A stretch of DNA of 64,000 bases from Branchiostoma floridae (lineage: Eukaryota > Chordata > Leptocardii > Amphioxiformes > Branchiostomatidae), in assembly GCF_000003815.2 (NCBI RefSeq), contig NC_049995.1:1931391-1995390 (forward strand). Direction: 5' to 3'. A program made the position numbers and the translations under genes. The notes below the pieces were generated by a model. The model saw only the letters and a program-made list of their open reading frames with translations, was not told the DNA's origin and did not search any database. Shown here in pieces: positions 25,112 through 37,200 of the stretch (position 1 is its first letter; every line of letters starts with the position of its first letter).

Positions 25112-28100
25112 GAGAACAAAGTAAAAAATACCATTGATAATGCATGGGAAATGTATTCGCTCAAACTAAGATTTAGGCGCTTTTCAGCCGTTTACGCTTA
25201 TACGAATTGTCATTACAAATCGTTAATTGATCAAAGATTTTTCTTTTTGATTTTAAACATGTCTACTAAGTGTATTTCACCTTATAAAAGTGTTAGAACG
25301 TGAAAAAAAAGTTTTGAAAAAATACCATTGATAATGCATGGGACACGTTAATTTCGCTCAAAACCTAAGATTTAGGCCCTTTTCAGCCGTTCTACGCTTA
25401 CTACGAACTTTGTCATTACAAATCGAGTTTTGATCAAAGATTTTTCTTTTTGATTCTAAACATGTCTACTAAGTGTATTTCACCTTATAAAAGTGTTAGA
25501 ACGTGAAAAAAAAGTTTTGAAAAAATACCATTGATAATGCATGTGACACGTTAATTTCGCTCAAAACCTAAGATTTAGGCCCTTTTCAGCCGTTCTACGC
25601 TTACTACGAACTTTGTCATTAAAATCGAGTTTTGACCAAAGATTTTTCTTTTTGATTCTAAACATGTCTACTAAGTGTATTTCACCTTATAAAAGTGTTA
25701 GAACGTGAAAAAAAAGTTTTGAAAAAATACCATTGATAATGCATGGGACAAGTTAATTTCGCTCAAAACCTAAGATTTAGGCCCTTTTCAGCCGTTCTAT
25801 GCTTACTACGAACTTTGTCATTAAAAATCGAGTTTTGATCAAAGATTTTTCTTTTTGATTCTAAACATGTCTACTAAGTGTATTTCACCTTATAAAAGTG
25901 TTAGAACGTGAAAAAAAGTTTTGAAAAAATACCATTGATAATGCATGGGACACGTTCATTTCGCTCAAAACCTAAGATTTAGGCGCTTTTCAGCCGTTCT
26001 ACGCTTACTACGAACTTTGTCATTAAAAATCGAGTTTTGATCAAAGATTTTTCTTTTTGATTCTAAACATGTCTACTAAGTGTATTTCACCTTATAAAAG
26101 TGTTAGAACGTGAAAAAAAAGTGTTGAAAAAATACCATTGATAATGCATGGGACACGTTCATTTCGCTCAAAACATAAGATTTAGGCCCTTTTCAGCCGT
26201 TCTACGCTTACTACGAACTTTTCCATTACAAGTCGTTAATTGATCAAAGTTTTTTCTTCTTGATTCTAAACATGTCTACTAAGTGTATTTCACCTTATAA
26301 AAGTGTTAGAACGTGAAAAAAAAGTTTTGAAATATACCATTGATAATGCATGGGACACGTTAATTTCGCTCAAAACATAAGATTTAGGCCCTTTTCAGCC
26401 GTTCTACGCTTACTACGAACTTTGTCATTAAAAATCGAGTTTTAATCAAAGATTTTTTTTTATTCTAAACATGTCTACTAAGTGTATTTCACCTTATAAA
26501 AGTGTTAGAACGTGAAAAAAAAGTTTTGAAAAAATGCCATTGATAATGCATGGGACACGTTAATTTCGCTCAAAACATAAGATTTAGGCCCTTTTCAGCC
26601 GTTCTACGCTTACTACGAACTTTGTCATTAAAAATCGAGTTTTGATCAAAGATTTTTCTTTTTGATTCTAAACATGTCTACTAAGTGTATTTCACCTTAT
26701 AAAAGTGTCAAAACGTGAAAAAAAGAGTTTTGAAAAAATGCCATTGATAATGCATGGGACACGTTCATTTCGCTCAAAACCTAAGATTTAGGCCCTTTTC
26801 AGCCGTTCTGCGCTTACTACGAACTTTTCCATTACAAGTCATTAATTGATCAAAGATTTTTCTTCTTGATTCTAAACATGTCTACTAAGTGTATTTCACC
26901 TTATAAAAGTGTCAAAACGTGAAAAAAAAAAGTTTTGAAAAAAATGCCATTGATAATGCATGGGACACGTTCATTTCGCTCAAAACCTAAGATAATAGAG
27001 ACCTTTTCAGCCGTTCTGCGCTTACTACGAACTTTTCCATTACAAATCGTTAATTGATCAAAGATTTTTCTTTTTGATTCTAAACATGTCTACTAAGTGT
27101 ATTTCACCTTATAAAAGTGTTAGAACGTGAAAAAAAAAGTTTTGAAAAAATACCATTGATAATGCATGGGACACGTTAATTTCGCTCAAAACCTAAGATT
27201 TAGGCCCTTTTTAGCCGTTCTACGCTTACTACGAACTTTGCCATTAAAATCGAGTTTTGATCAAAGATTTTTCTTTTTGATTCTAAACATGTCTACTAAG
27301 TGTATTTCACCTTATAAAAGTGTTAGAACGTGAAAAAAAGTTTTGAAAAAATACCATTGATAATGCATGGGACAAGTTAATTTCGCTCAAAACCTAAGAT
27401 TTAGGCCCTTTTCAGCCGTTCTATGCTTACTACGAACTTTGTCATTAAAAATCGAGTTTTGATCAAAGATTTTTCTTTTTGATTCTAAACATGTCTACTA
27501 AGTGTATTTCACCTTATAAAAGTGTTAGAACGTGAAAAAAAGTTTTGAAAAAATACCATTGATAATGCATGGGACACGTTCATTTCGCTCAAAACCTAAG
27601 ATTTAGGCGCTTTTCAGCCGTTCTACGCTTACTACGAACTTTGTCATTAAAATCGAGTTTTGACCAAAGATTTTTCTTTTTGATTCTAAACATGTCTACT
27701 AAGTGTATTTCACCTTATAAAAGTGTTAGAACGTGAAAAAAAAAGTTTTGAAAAAATACCATTGATAATGCATGGGACACGTTAATTTCGCTCAAAACCT
27801 AAGATTTAGGCCCCTTTCAGCCGTTCTACGCTTACTACCAACTTTTCCCTTACAAATCGTTAATTGATCAAAGATTTTTCTTTTTGATTCTAAACATGTC
27901 TACTAAGTGTATTTCACCTTATAAAAGTGTTAGAACGTGAAAAAAAAGTTTTGAAAAAATACCATTGATAATGCATGGGACACGTTCATTTCGCTCAAAA
28001 CATAAGATTCAGGCCCTTTTCAGCCGTTCTACGCTTACTACGAACTTTGGTATTAAAAATCGAGTTTTGATCAAAGATTTTTCTTTTTGATTCTAAACAT

Positions 28101-30628
28101 GTCTACTAAGTGTATTTCACCTTATAAAAGTGTTAGAACGTGAAAAAAAAAGTTTTGAAAAAATACCATTGATAATGCATGTGACACGTTAATTTCGCTC
28201 AAAACCTAAGATTTAGGCCCTTTTCAGCCGTTCTACGCTTACTACGAACTTTGTCATTAAAAATCGAGTTTTGATCAAAGATTTTTCTTTTTGATTCTAA
28301 ACATGTCTACTAAGTGTATTTCACCTTATAAAAGCGTTAGAACGTGAAAAAAAAAAGTTTTGAAAAAATACCATTGATAATGCATGTGACACGTTAAATT
28401 CGCTCAAAAAATAAGATTTAGGCCCTTTTCAGCCGTTCTACGCTTACTACGAACTTTGTCATTAAAAATCGAGTTTTGATCAAAGATTTTTCTTTTTGAT
28501 TCTAAACATGTCTACTAAGTGTATTTCACCTTATAAAAGTGTTAGAACGTGAAAAAAAGTTTTGAAAAAATACCATTGATAATGCATGGGACACGTTAAT
28601 TTCGCTCAAAACCTAAGATTTAGGCCCTTTTCAGCCGTTCTACGCTTACTACGAACTTTTCCATTACAAATCGGAAATTGACCAAAGATTTTTCTTTTTG
28701 ATTTTAAACATGTCTACTAAGTGTATTTCACCTTATAAAAGTGTTAGAACGTGAAAAAAAAAGTTTTGAAAAAATACCATTGATAATGCATGGGACACGT
28801 TCATTTCGCTCAAAACATAAGATTTAGGCCCTTTTCAGCCGTTCTACGCTTACTACGAACTTTGTCATTAAAAATCGAGTTTTGATCAAAGATTTTTCTT
28901 TTTGATTCTAAACATGTCTACTAAGTGTATTTCACCTTATAAAAGTGTTAGAACGTGAAAAAAAAGTGTTGAAAAAATACCATTGATAATGCATGGGACA
29001 CGTTCATTTCGCTCAAAACATAAGATTTAGGCCCTTTTCAGCCGTTCTACGCTTACTACGAACTTTTCCATTACAAGTCGTTAATTGATCAAAGTTTTTT
29101 CTTCTTGATTCTAAACATGTCTACTAAGTGTATTTCACCTTATAAAAGTGTTAGAACGTGAAAAAAAAGTTTTGAAATATACCATTGATAATGCATGGGA
29201 CACGTTAATTTCGCTCAAAACATAAGATTTAGGCCCTTTTCAGCCGTTCTACGCTTACTACGAACTTTGTCATTAAAAATCGAGTTTTAATCAAAGATTT
29301 TTTTTTATTCTAAACATGTCTACTAAGTGTATTTCACCTTATAAAAGTGTTAGAACGTGAAAAAAAAGTTTTGAAAAAATGCCATTGATAATGCATGGGA
29401 CACGTTAATTTCGCTCAAAACATAAGATTTAGGCCCTTTTCAGCCGTTCTACGCTTACTACGAACTTTGTCATTAAAAATCGAGTTTTGATCAAAGATTT
29501 TTCTTTTTGATTCTAAACATGTCTACTAAGTGTATTTCACCTTATAAAAGTGTCAAAACGTGAAAAAAAGAGTTTTGAAAAAATGCCATTGATAATGCAT
29601 GGGACACGTTCATTTCGCTCAAAACCTAAGATTTAGGCCCTTTTCAGCCGTTCTGCGCTTACTACGAACTTTTCCATTACAAGTCATTAATTGATCAAAG
29701 ATTTTTCTTCTTGATTCTAAACATGTCTACTAAGTGTATTTCACCTTATAAAAGTGTCAAAACGTGAAAAAAAAAAGTTTTGAAAAAAATGCCATTGATA
29801 ATGCATGGGACACGTTCATTTCGCTCAAAACCTAAGATTTAGGCCCTTTTCAGCCGTTCTACGCTTACTACGAACTTTTCCATTACAAATCGTTAATTGA
29901 TCAAAGATTTTTCTTTTTGATTCTAAACATGTCTACTAAGTGTATTTCACCTTATAAAAGTGTTAGAACGTGAAAAAAAAGTTTTGAAAAAATGCCATTG
30001 ATAATGCATGGGACACGTTAATTTCGCTCAAAACCTAAGATTTAGGCCCTTTTCAGCCGTTCTACGCTTACTACGAACTTTGTCATTAAAATCGAGTTTT
30101 GACCAAAGATTTTTCTTTTTGATTCTAAACATGTCTACTAAGTGTATTTCACCTTATAAAAGTGTTAGAACGTGAAAAAAAAGTTTTGAAAAAATACCAT
30201 TGATAATGCATGGGACAAGTTAATTTCGCTCAAAACCTAAGATTTAGGCCCTTTTCAGCCGTTCTATGCTTACTACGAACTTTGTCATTAAAAATCGAGT
30301 TTTGATCAAAGATTTTTCTTTTTGATTCTAAACATGTCTACTAAGTGTATTTCACCTTATAAAAGTGTTAGAACGTGAAAAAAAGTTTTGAAAAAATACC
30401 ATTGATAATGCATGGGACACGTTCATTTCGCTCAAAACCTAAGATTTAGGCGCTTTTCAGCCGTTCTACGCTTACTACGAACTTTGTCATTAAAAATCGA
30501 GTTTTGATCAAAGATTTTTCTTTTTGATTCTAAACATGTCTACTAAGTGTATTTCACCTTATAAAAGTGTTAGAACGTGAAAAAAAAAGTTTTGAAAAAA
30601 TACCATTGATAATGCATGGGACACGTTA
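25112..30628 (+). repeat. 203 bp AT-rich satellite array, about 27 monomers
   Basis: The landmark CCATTGATAATGCATG recurs at 25325, 25528 and 25730 and on to about 30602, with spacing of 202-203 bp. Each unit includes AAACATGTCTACTAAGTGTA, CACCTTATAAAAGTGT (a TATA-like core), a run of seven to ten A, and GCCGTTCTACGCTTACTACG. The sequence is unrelated to the neighbouring 194 bp satellite. The first monomer is diverged; the last ends abruptly at CACGTTAA. No ORFs of note. Confidence 0.98.
26100..30628 (+). repeat. Higher-order repeat of 14 monomers (2845 bp) in the 203 bp satellite
   Basis: Diagnostic variants recur at exactly 2845 bp: AAAGTGTTGAAAAAATACC (about 26119 and 28964), TTTTGAAATATACCATTG (26326 and 29171), CGAGTTTTAATCAAAG (26436 and 29281), AAAGAGTTTTGAAAAAATGC, and ACAAGTTAATTTCG (about 27371 and 30216). 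The 26100-27790 segment is therefore copied as 28950-30628. 2845 is 14 units of about 203 bp. Confidence 0.85.
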
Positions 30629-31065
30629 AGAGTCATTGCACGAGAAAACCAGGCAAAACCAGACAGAGGCCGGAAGATGGGGGTCGGCCAAATCGGCTCA
30701 TACTTTGTATGTGTGATAGGTATGTGAAACTATCAACAGCCATATAGTTAAAACCTTCCAGCTATTTTTCGTTATGGCGTTCTGGGACCCCCCTCAGAGA
30801 CCCTCTAAAATCCAACAATTTATGGCTGAAAGTTACAAAAGTTTCGATGGCTATACTGATAAATCTAATAAAGGTACGAACATACGTTTTGCATTTCCAT
30901 ATAACATGGGTTTTAAAGTTTTACAGACCAAAAGTTGAAGTCCATGCATTAAAGTTAAAAGGGTGTGCTAGGGGGTTACCTAAACCACTGAAAGCAAAAT
31001 TTTTATTACTGTAAATTTTAGTCATTTTTAAGGCCCATTATCTCATGTGAGCGGTGATTCTGGTG
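30629..31065. other. Unique non-coding sequence between satellite and gap
   Basis: Directly after the last 203 bp monomer the sequence changes to unique DNA, with no ORF, splice signals or repeat that I recognise, up to the assembly gap. Confidence 0.5.
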
Positions 31066-31165
31066 NNNNNNNNNNNNNNNNNNNNNNNNNNNNNNNNNNN
31101 NNNNNNNNNNNNNNNNNNNNNNNNNNNNNNNNNNNNNNNNNNNNNNNNNNNNNNNNNNNNNNNNN
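31066..31165. other. Assembly gap (100 N)
   Basis: Exactly 100 N, the usual placeholder for a gap of unknown size. It lies 94 bp upstream of the gamma-glutamyltransferase start codon, so the promoter of that gene is largely missing. Confidence 1.
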
Positions 31166-31259
31166 TGGGTGTAGCTTGTAACGGGTGGACAGGTGGGATA
31201 AAAATTACCTGAACATTTCCTCTCAACAAACCCGCCAAAATCACACCAAAACCGGCGGC

Positions 31260-34200
31260 ATGAGGGAAATCACTGGCCGGGCAGCAGCCCGCTACAGCCG
31301 CCTGAACCAGGAGTCGGACTCCAGCGAGGGAGAGCTCGAAGAAGTCATCCTTTTCGTCGACAACAGCTACAAGGGCGAGCGGGCGGTTGGGCCGGGGAGA
31401 CCGTCACGGTGTAGCGTGTGTTGCCACCTGTGTGCTTCGGTCGTACTCTTCCTGATCGCCGCCGGATTCGGGCTGCCTGCCTGGAAGGCTTACAAGGGCC
31501 CGCTCCGAGACGGGCACGAAACATACAAGGTAAGTTTACGATGTACAAAAACGTACAAAACTCAGTATTTACAAACAAGTTGTGTTGCCATGCTAAGCGC
31601 TTGTGTCGAAGTCGATCAAGATAAGACAACTTTCCGGGTCACTTCCTCCAATAAGATCTTGAAGTTTTGAAATTCCTCTCGCCTTTGGAATACTGTTTGG
31701 GTAAAAGAATTGTTAAGTAAAATAGTAAGCAAAAAATGAAAATCATTAAGCAAGGGGCAAATACATAGAATACTAAATTTTAACTATTTATAGTATCAAC
31801 AAAGCTGACATATGGTATTTCGCTGCTGGCTATTTGAATTGATTTTAATTTCAATCTTTATTGTGTGCAGTGTCTTAAATACATTGAGGTGAAAATATTC
31901 AACTTTTCATAATGAAAATAGATTCTAGAGTTATATATCTCGACAGGCGCAAACAATTACTAGTCAAGAGAAAAATGAGCTAAAACGCACGTGACTCTTA
32001 CAGGTACGTGTAACTGTAATTACGCCCACTAGTAAGTGCTCTATTGGTAATAGTAGTCTGTACTTTAAGTATTAGCTGTTGTGTCAACATGCGCTGTTTG
32101 CTAGTGTATAGAATTACTCTGTAGGCTTTTTAACAAATATAGTAGGCCTTTTATGTGCCTAAACTATTTCTGAATGAGTAATCAATTTGGTAAACAAGGA
32201 AAGAAATCGTAATCAGAACTGTCTGAACAGGATTAACTGGCGGCCATTTTGGATTTAATTTGCCTTAGGGCAGGTGTTTTTTTGGTAACATTAAACTGAG
32301 ATGAACCATTTTGTATTAGAGGGTTGAGAATTAATGTAAGAGATTTTTGTTAGATATTTTTCAGTTGTAAAATAATTCTATTCTTCTGGAAAAATTTGAA
32401 CGTGATGCACAAAAATCAAGTTATAATTCTAATTTATGTTCCTTAGGGAGTAACTTCTTTCTGAATAAGTTGCTCGTGACAGGTGTTTGTAATTATTTTC
32501 ACCCCTCTATTAACAATGGTAGATTCCTGAATGAAACAGGTGTCATAGATGGTCAATTTTCTCATAAACTTGATTAATGTACATTGACTATGTTGTTTGT
32601 AATTATTTCTTACAAATAAAAAGCTTATTGTATATTAAGTTGACAGTTTGTCAAATATGTGGACAATGTACATGTACCCAGATTTCTTCTTTTTGAAGTA
32701 TGTGGTCAATTTTCTCCTTAACATTCTCTTTATTCTTCATTTTCCCAACCAAAATTACACTGTGAGTCTGCCACCCTTGCTTAAGTTCTATAGAAAAGAT
32801 CCTTGTGTGTAAAATACAGGGGCATTGTGCCTGGTCTAATTTAGGAGTATTTGCCTAGGGGCATTACTGGTAATTCAATTTGACTGCCCTCAATAACCTT
32901 TTATTCAATACCTTGATTCATTCCCAAATCCCCGGGGTGCCAGAGCAAATCTGTATACTAGATCCTATAACAATTTCTGAAGTTGAAAATACTTTCCCAT
33001 GCCTTTCTGTATATAGGATGGTGCATATTTCCAATTTATTACCCCTTGGGTCACACAGTTTTGCAAGTAACCACATGTACAGCAGGGGATTTAGTGTGGT
33101 AGTGGTCTCAGTTTGTGGTGTGGCTTCTTTTCACGGAAGGTAAACATAATGTTTTTGTTCTGTTTCTTCTTCTTCTTATCCAATCAAATGAGGTCAACGA
33201 CCTGGACCAGACAGCTGTCACCATGGTAACCAATAAAGAAGCAATGTTTGGTTACATAATGGAGCAAATGTCTTGGTACAGAGTGACTCAGTCACTGAAT
33301 TTAGAGATGTGTCATCAGTGTTAGAATACAGCATGTGAAGGTTACGATTAAACATTATAATAATATGTTTGCTTGCAAATGTTACCTTTCTCGTCAGAGA
33401 ATGTTTACCGTGGGTAACATAATCAAAATATTTTTTCCCACATCACCAGGGTTATTCCGTGTACCAGCATGCAGCGGTGGCGACCGACTCAGCGGAGTGT
33501 TCCCAGATCGGTGCGGACACGTTAGAGCGCGGAGGGAGTGCCGTGGACGCTGCCATCGCTGCCCTGTACTGTCTCGGGATCAAACATCCGCACAGCGCGG
33601 GGATAGGGGGAGGGGCGTTCTTCGTCATCTATGACAGGTAAAAAAATATCTTAACTGTGATCAATAAAATTTACTAGATGAAAGTTGAAATGGCAAATCC
33701 GAGTTAGATTAGTGTAGCATGTTAGACTAGATTTTCCACCACATACACAGACCAAGTCCTAGTCAGGTGGTACACTTATCCAAAGGTAGTCAAGAATTAG
33801 GGACTCAAACTGAATTACACGCTATTTCTGTTCAGTAGATGTGTGTATGTGAAATTCGTTCACTGTGTAAGGAGAGATACAGACCAGTGACTATCATAAG
33901 TGATATTCACAGATTTCTTGTGTATTTTCCAGGGCACGTGGAACAGCAGAAGTTATCGATGCTCGAGAGATGGCGCCCGCGGCAGCCACAAGGGACATGT
34001 TCGGGACTAACAGAACACTGACGGAAATTGGTGGGTCTAACAAAGTGCTTTCTTACAATTAGCTTGCATTTACTTGCGTCTTGTGCAAATAAGATTATGA
34101 TTTGTTGGGGAACACCTTTCTCAGCTCAAGCATGATTACCTTTAAAGAAAAAACTTCTCAAAAAACTTTTGTAGCAGTATGAATTTTTTTTAGACATATT

Positions 34201-37200
34201 TTGGGGTAACAAGCCATCGGATAGCTTTTCAGCACCCAGTTGTTGATTTTGACCATAATCGTTATTTTTGTCGATTTTTGGCAGGTGGTCTGGCAATTGC
34301 CGTTCCTGGTGCGGTCAAAGGTCACATGAAGGCTTACGAGCGCTACGGGAAACTGCCATGGGGCGACCTCTTACAGCCCGGAATCGATCTCGCACGGACG
34401 GGAACTACTGTAGACAAGGCACTCGCACACGCGCTCAAGGCCAGTGAAGACAAAGTCAAGTCATCCGGTCTTTGTGACGTTTTTTGTGACCCGCAAGGCA
34501 ACGTACTAACGGAGGGGAAAAAGTACAAAATGTCCGACTTGTCAAGAACGTTAGACAGCATGGCCAAGCACGGCGGAGATGTGTTCTATTCCGGAAACAT
34601 CGCGAGAAACCTCGTCGCAAATATCCAAAGCCGAGGCGGTATTATAACCGGAGACGATCTAGCCAACTACAAAGTGAACCTAACGCGGCCGGAGTATGCG
34701 GAACTAAAGTCGTCAGGCTTGAGAATGATCACCACAGACCCACCGGGGGGCGGCGCAGTGTTTCAATTCATTCTTAAGTTATTAGAAGAATTTGACTTGA
34801 ACCCAAGAAGTCTTGACGAAGAAGATCTTCCAGAAACGGTTCACAAGCTCGCGGAAGCGTTCAAATTTGCCGCCGCGGAAAGGACGCATTTAGGTGACGC
34901 TAAATTTGAGGATGTATCCGACGAGGTAAAAAAGCTGACCTCGGATTCGTACGCTGAAAGGATTGCAACAAAAATTAACGAGTACAAACACCACACGAGT
35001 GACGACGATGAAGGGTATTATGGAGCACGGTTTTACAATGCGGAGGATCATGGAACGACGCATGTATCCGTTCTTGCGGCAAACGGCGATGCCGTTGCGG
35101 TCACAAGCACGATCAATCATTACTTCGGGTCGGGCGTTTATTCGCCGGTTACTGGAGTTATCCTCAACAATGAGATGGCGGATTTCTCCAGCCCGGGTTT
35201 TCCCAGAGATGACAAACACTTTCCACCATTTTCAAAAAATTTCATCAGGTTAGTGTTTTAATCTTTCTGTTTAGACCCTTCACAGGTAGTAGTTAATTAT
35301 AACCATAGCTCTGAAAGGACTGTTTCCAGTTGTAACTTTCACAAAATGGTTTTGTTTGAGGTCTGTGTGTGTGTGTGTTTGTGTTTACTTTGCACTGTTA
35401 GCACAAATGTTATTTTACACTGAACAAGACATTTGTATTAAAGTGGAAAAACTAGAAAGGCCGACATTTGCTTAAGAGCAAATACAGCATATTTCAGCCA
35501 TACCCCTTCCCACGCAACATTGGACTGTTCCAAATCACCCCTGCGCAAAAATGGAACATCCTCTTAACAGTACATTATCCCCCAAAGTGGACTGGTATTG
35601 TGAATTGATTCCAGGTAAAAACAGAGCTTGCTTCTATTTTTCAGAAAATGACAATAATCACACCTTCCATTCAGAAAATTTTCATCATGACTGAAAATTG
35701 TTGAATGACTTCATGTAATGTCATTAACAATTTTCAGTACGATAACTAGGTGTAAGTTTAAAAAAGTATAAGCTCCTTGTGATGTGGGTACATTTATTAT
35801 TGCAGTGAACTTTTTTTATTCAAGTAGGGCATACGATTTAATACTTATCAAGCAGGTGCAGGTACTGTAGGAGCGTTTGTTTTCTTCAAGCTGTAAAACT
35901 GTTAAACTGTTTTACTTTGTATGCAATCAGCCATCGAGCCTATTCTTATTTTAGTTTAACAACTTCCTGCCAGACCCGGAAGATACGATTGAACCTTGTT
36001 CGAGGATTTATTTTCGTCTGTCTGGTCAGTCTGTTCATACCCTGGCGCTGAGAGTGTTTTATTGGGCTGAAACTCTGGCAGTTTAAAGTTACTTACAATT
36101 TAAATGTTCAAAGTTTATGTCAAACAACAACAGCACTAGGAAATGTGGCCACTATAGACAGGTGGTCACTATAGAGAAAATGCTGATCTATTGACTAGGA
36201 GCCATACGTTACACATGATTTCAGTACACTGATCATTAATCATATAAACATTGCACAGGTAAGCCAATTGTTTAGATGTACAATTAAGTTCAAATAATTC
36301 TGAAGAGAAATATTGATGAGAAAATAATCATTCTCGCCACTGTCTAACTTATAATTACGTATCAAAACTAAATGCAGATTTTCTAACTAACGCACCTTTC
36401 GCCGACTTCATCAAAGGACCGCCGGCTATCAATCAAACACAGCTGTTGATTAGACTTAGAGTTTCAAACAGTCATGTGCTGTGTGCCAGTTGACAGCGAA
36501 CTTCATGCTACGTGATGTTTTACATTGCTTGGACCTTCTTTCCTACAGCGGTGCTTCTACAAAATATTTAGACTGTAACACTGAGTCCCACATGTTTTAT
36601 AGAATAGAATTTGACGCAGAACAGCGTTTTTTGCTGGGTATTTTTCTTGAAACATGTCCGTGGGAATACTAGTATCAGCGAGGCGGCGACGTAGGGATAT
36701 CAGACCGTCAACAAAAGTCGCACGGCGGCTAACGGCGCAGCGAAGATACTAGCGCTATAAATAAGCGCTTCAACTAAGGATGGCAACCCGTACAATATTT
36801 TTGTATACTGTTGAGCTAAGTAAAGTTTGTTGTTTATGAGGTTTTAGTTGTCTTTGAAGCTTTGACCCGAAATATTTTAAAGTCAAACTGCTGAAGAGAA
36901 GCAAGTGACTGCTACGATTATCGTAGATATGGCCCTAAAAAAACTGATAAAAGAAGCCTTCTCAATAGTCTAAAATGCAAGAGCTTCCGGGGGGGCTTCG
37001 CCCACCTGGGTCCCCCCCCACAGTGGCCCTGCCCCTGGACCCCGCCAGGGACATTCGGCGGCCCCCGGACCCCTGTCCGACGCTTTGAAAAAATCCTGGC
37101 GAGAAGTCTGTACGGCCTGAGTCTTCAAGTTAACGGATTGTGTGGTCCCGCTTATGAATATTAATTAGCTTTCGCTTTCCTCTTCGCTGATTGGCTGAAC

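Noticed and set aside
12386..30628. CRISPR-like array of regularly spaced repeats
   Set aside because: The whole unit is repeated without unique spacers, units are about 200 bp, and the genome is eukaryotic: these are satellites.
25112..30628. TATA-like TTATAAAAG in each 203 bp unit as real promoters
   Set aside because: An AT-rich satellite yields such motifs by chance and repetition; there is no initiator or downstream ORF.
31345..31629. Minus-strand ORF opposite GGT exon 1
   Set aside because: Shadow of a GC-rich exon; the plus strand has the signal anchor and the in-frame continuation to the GGT catalytic domain.
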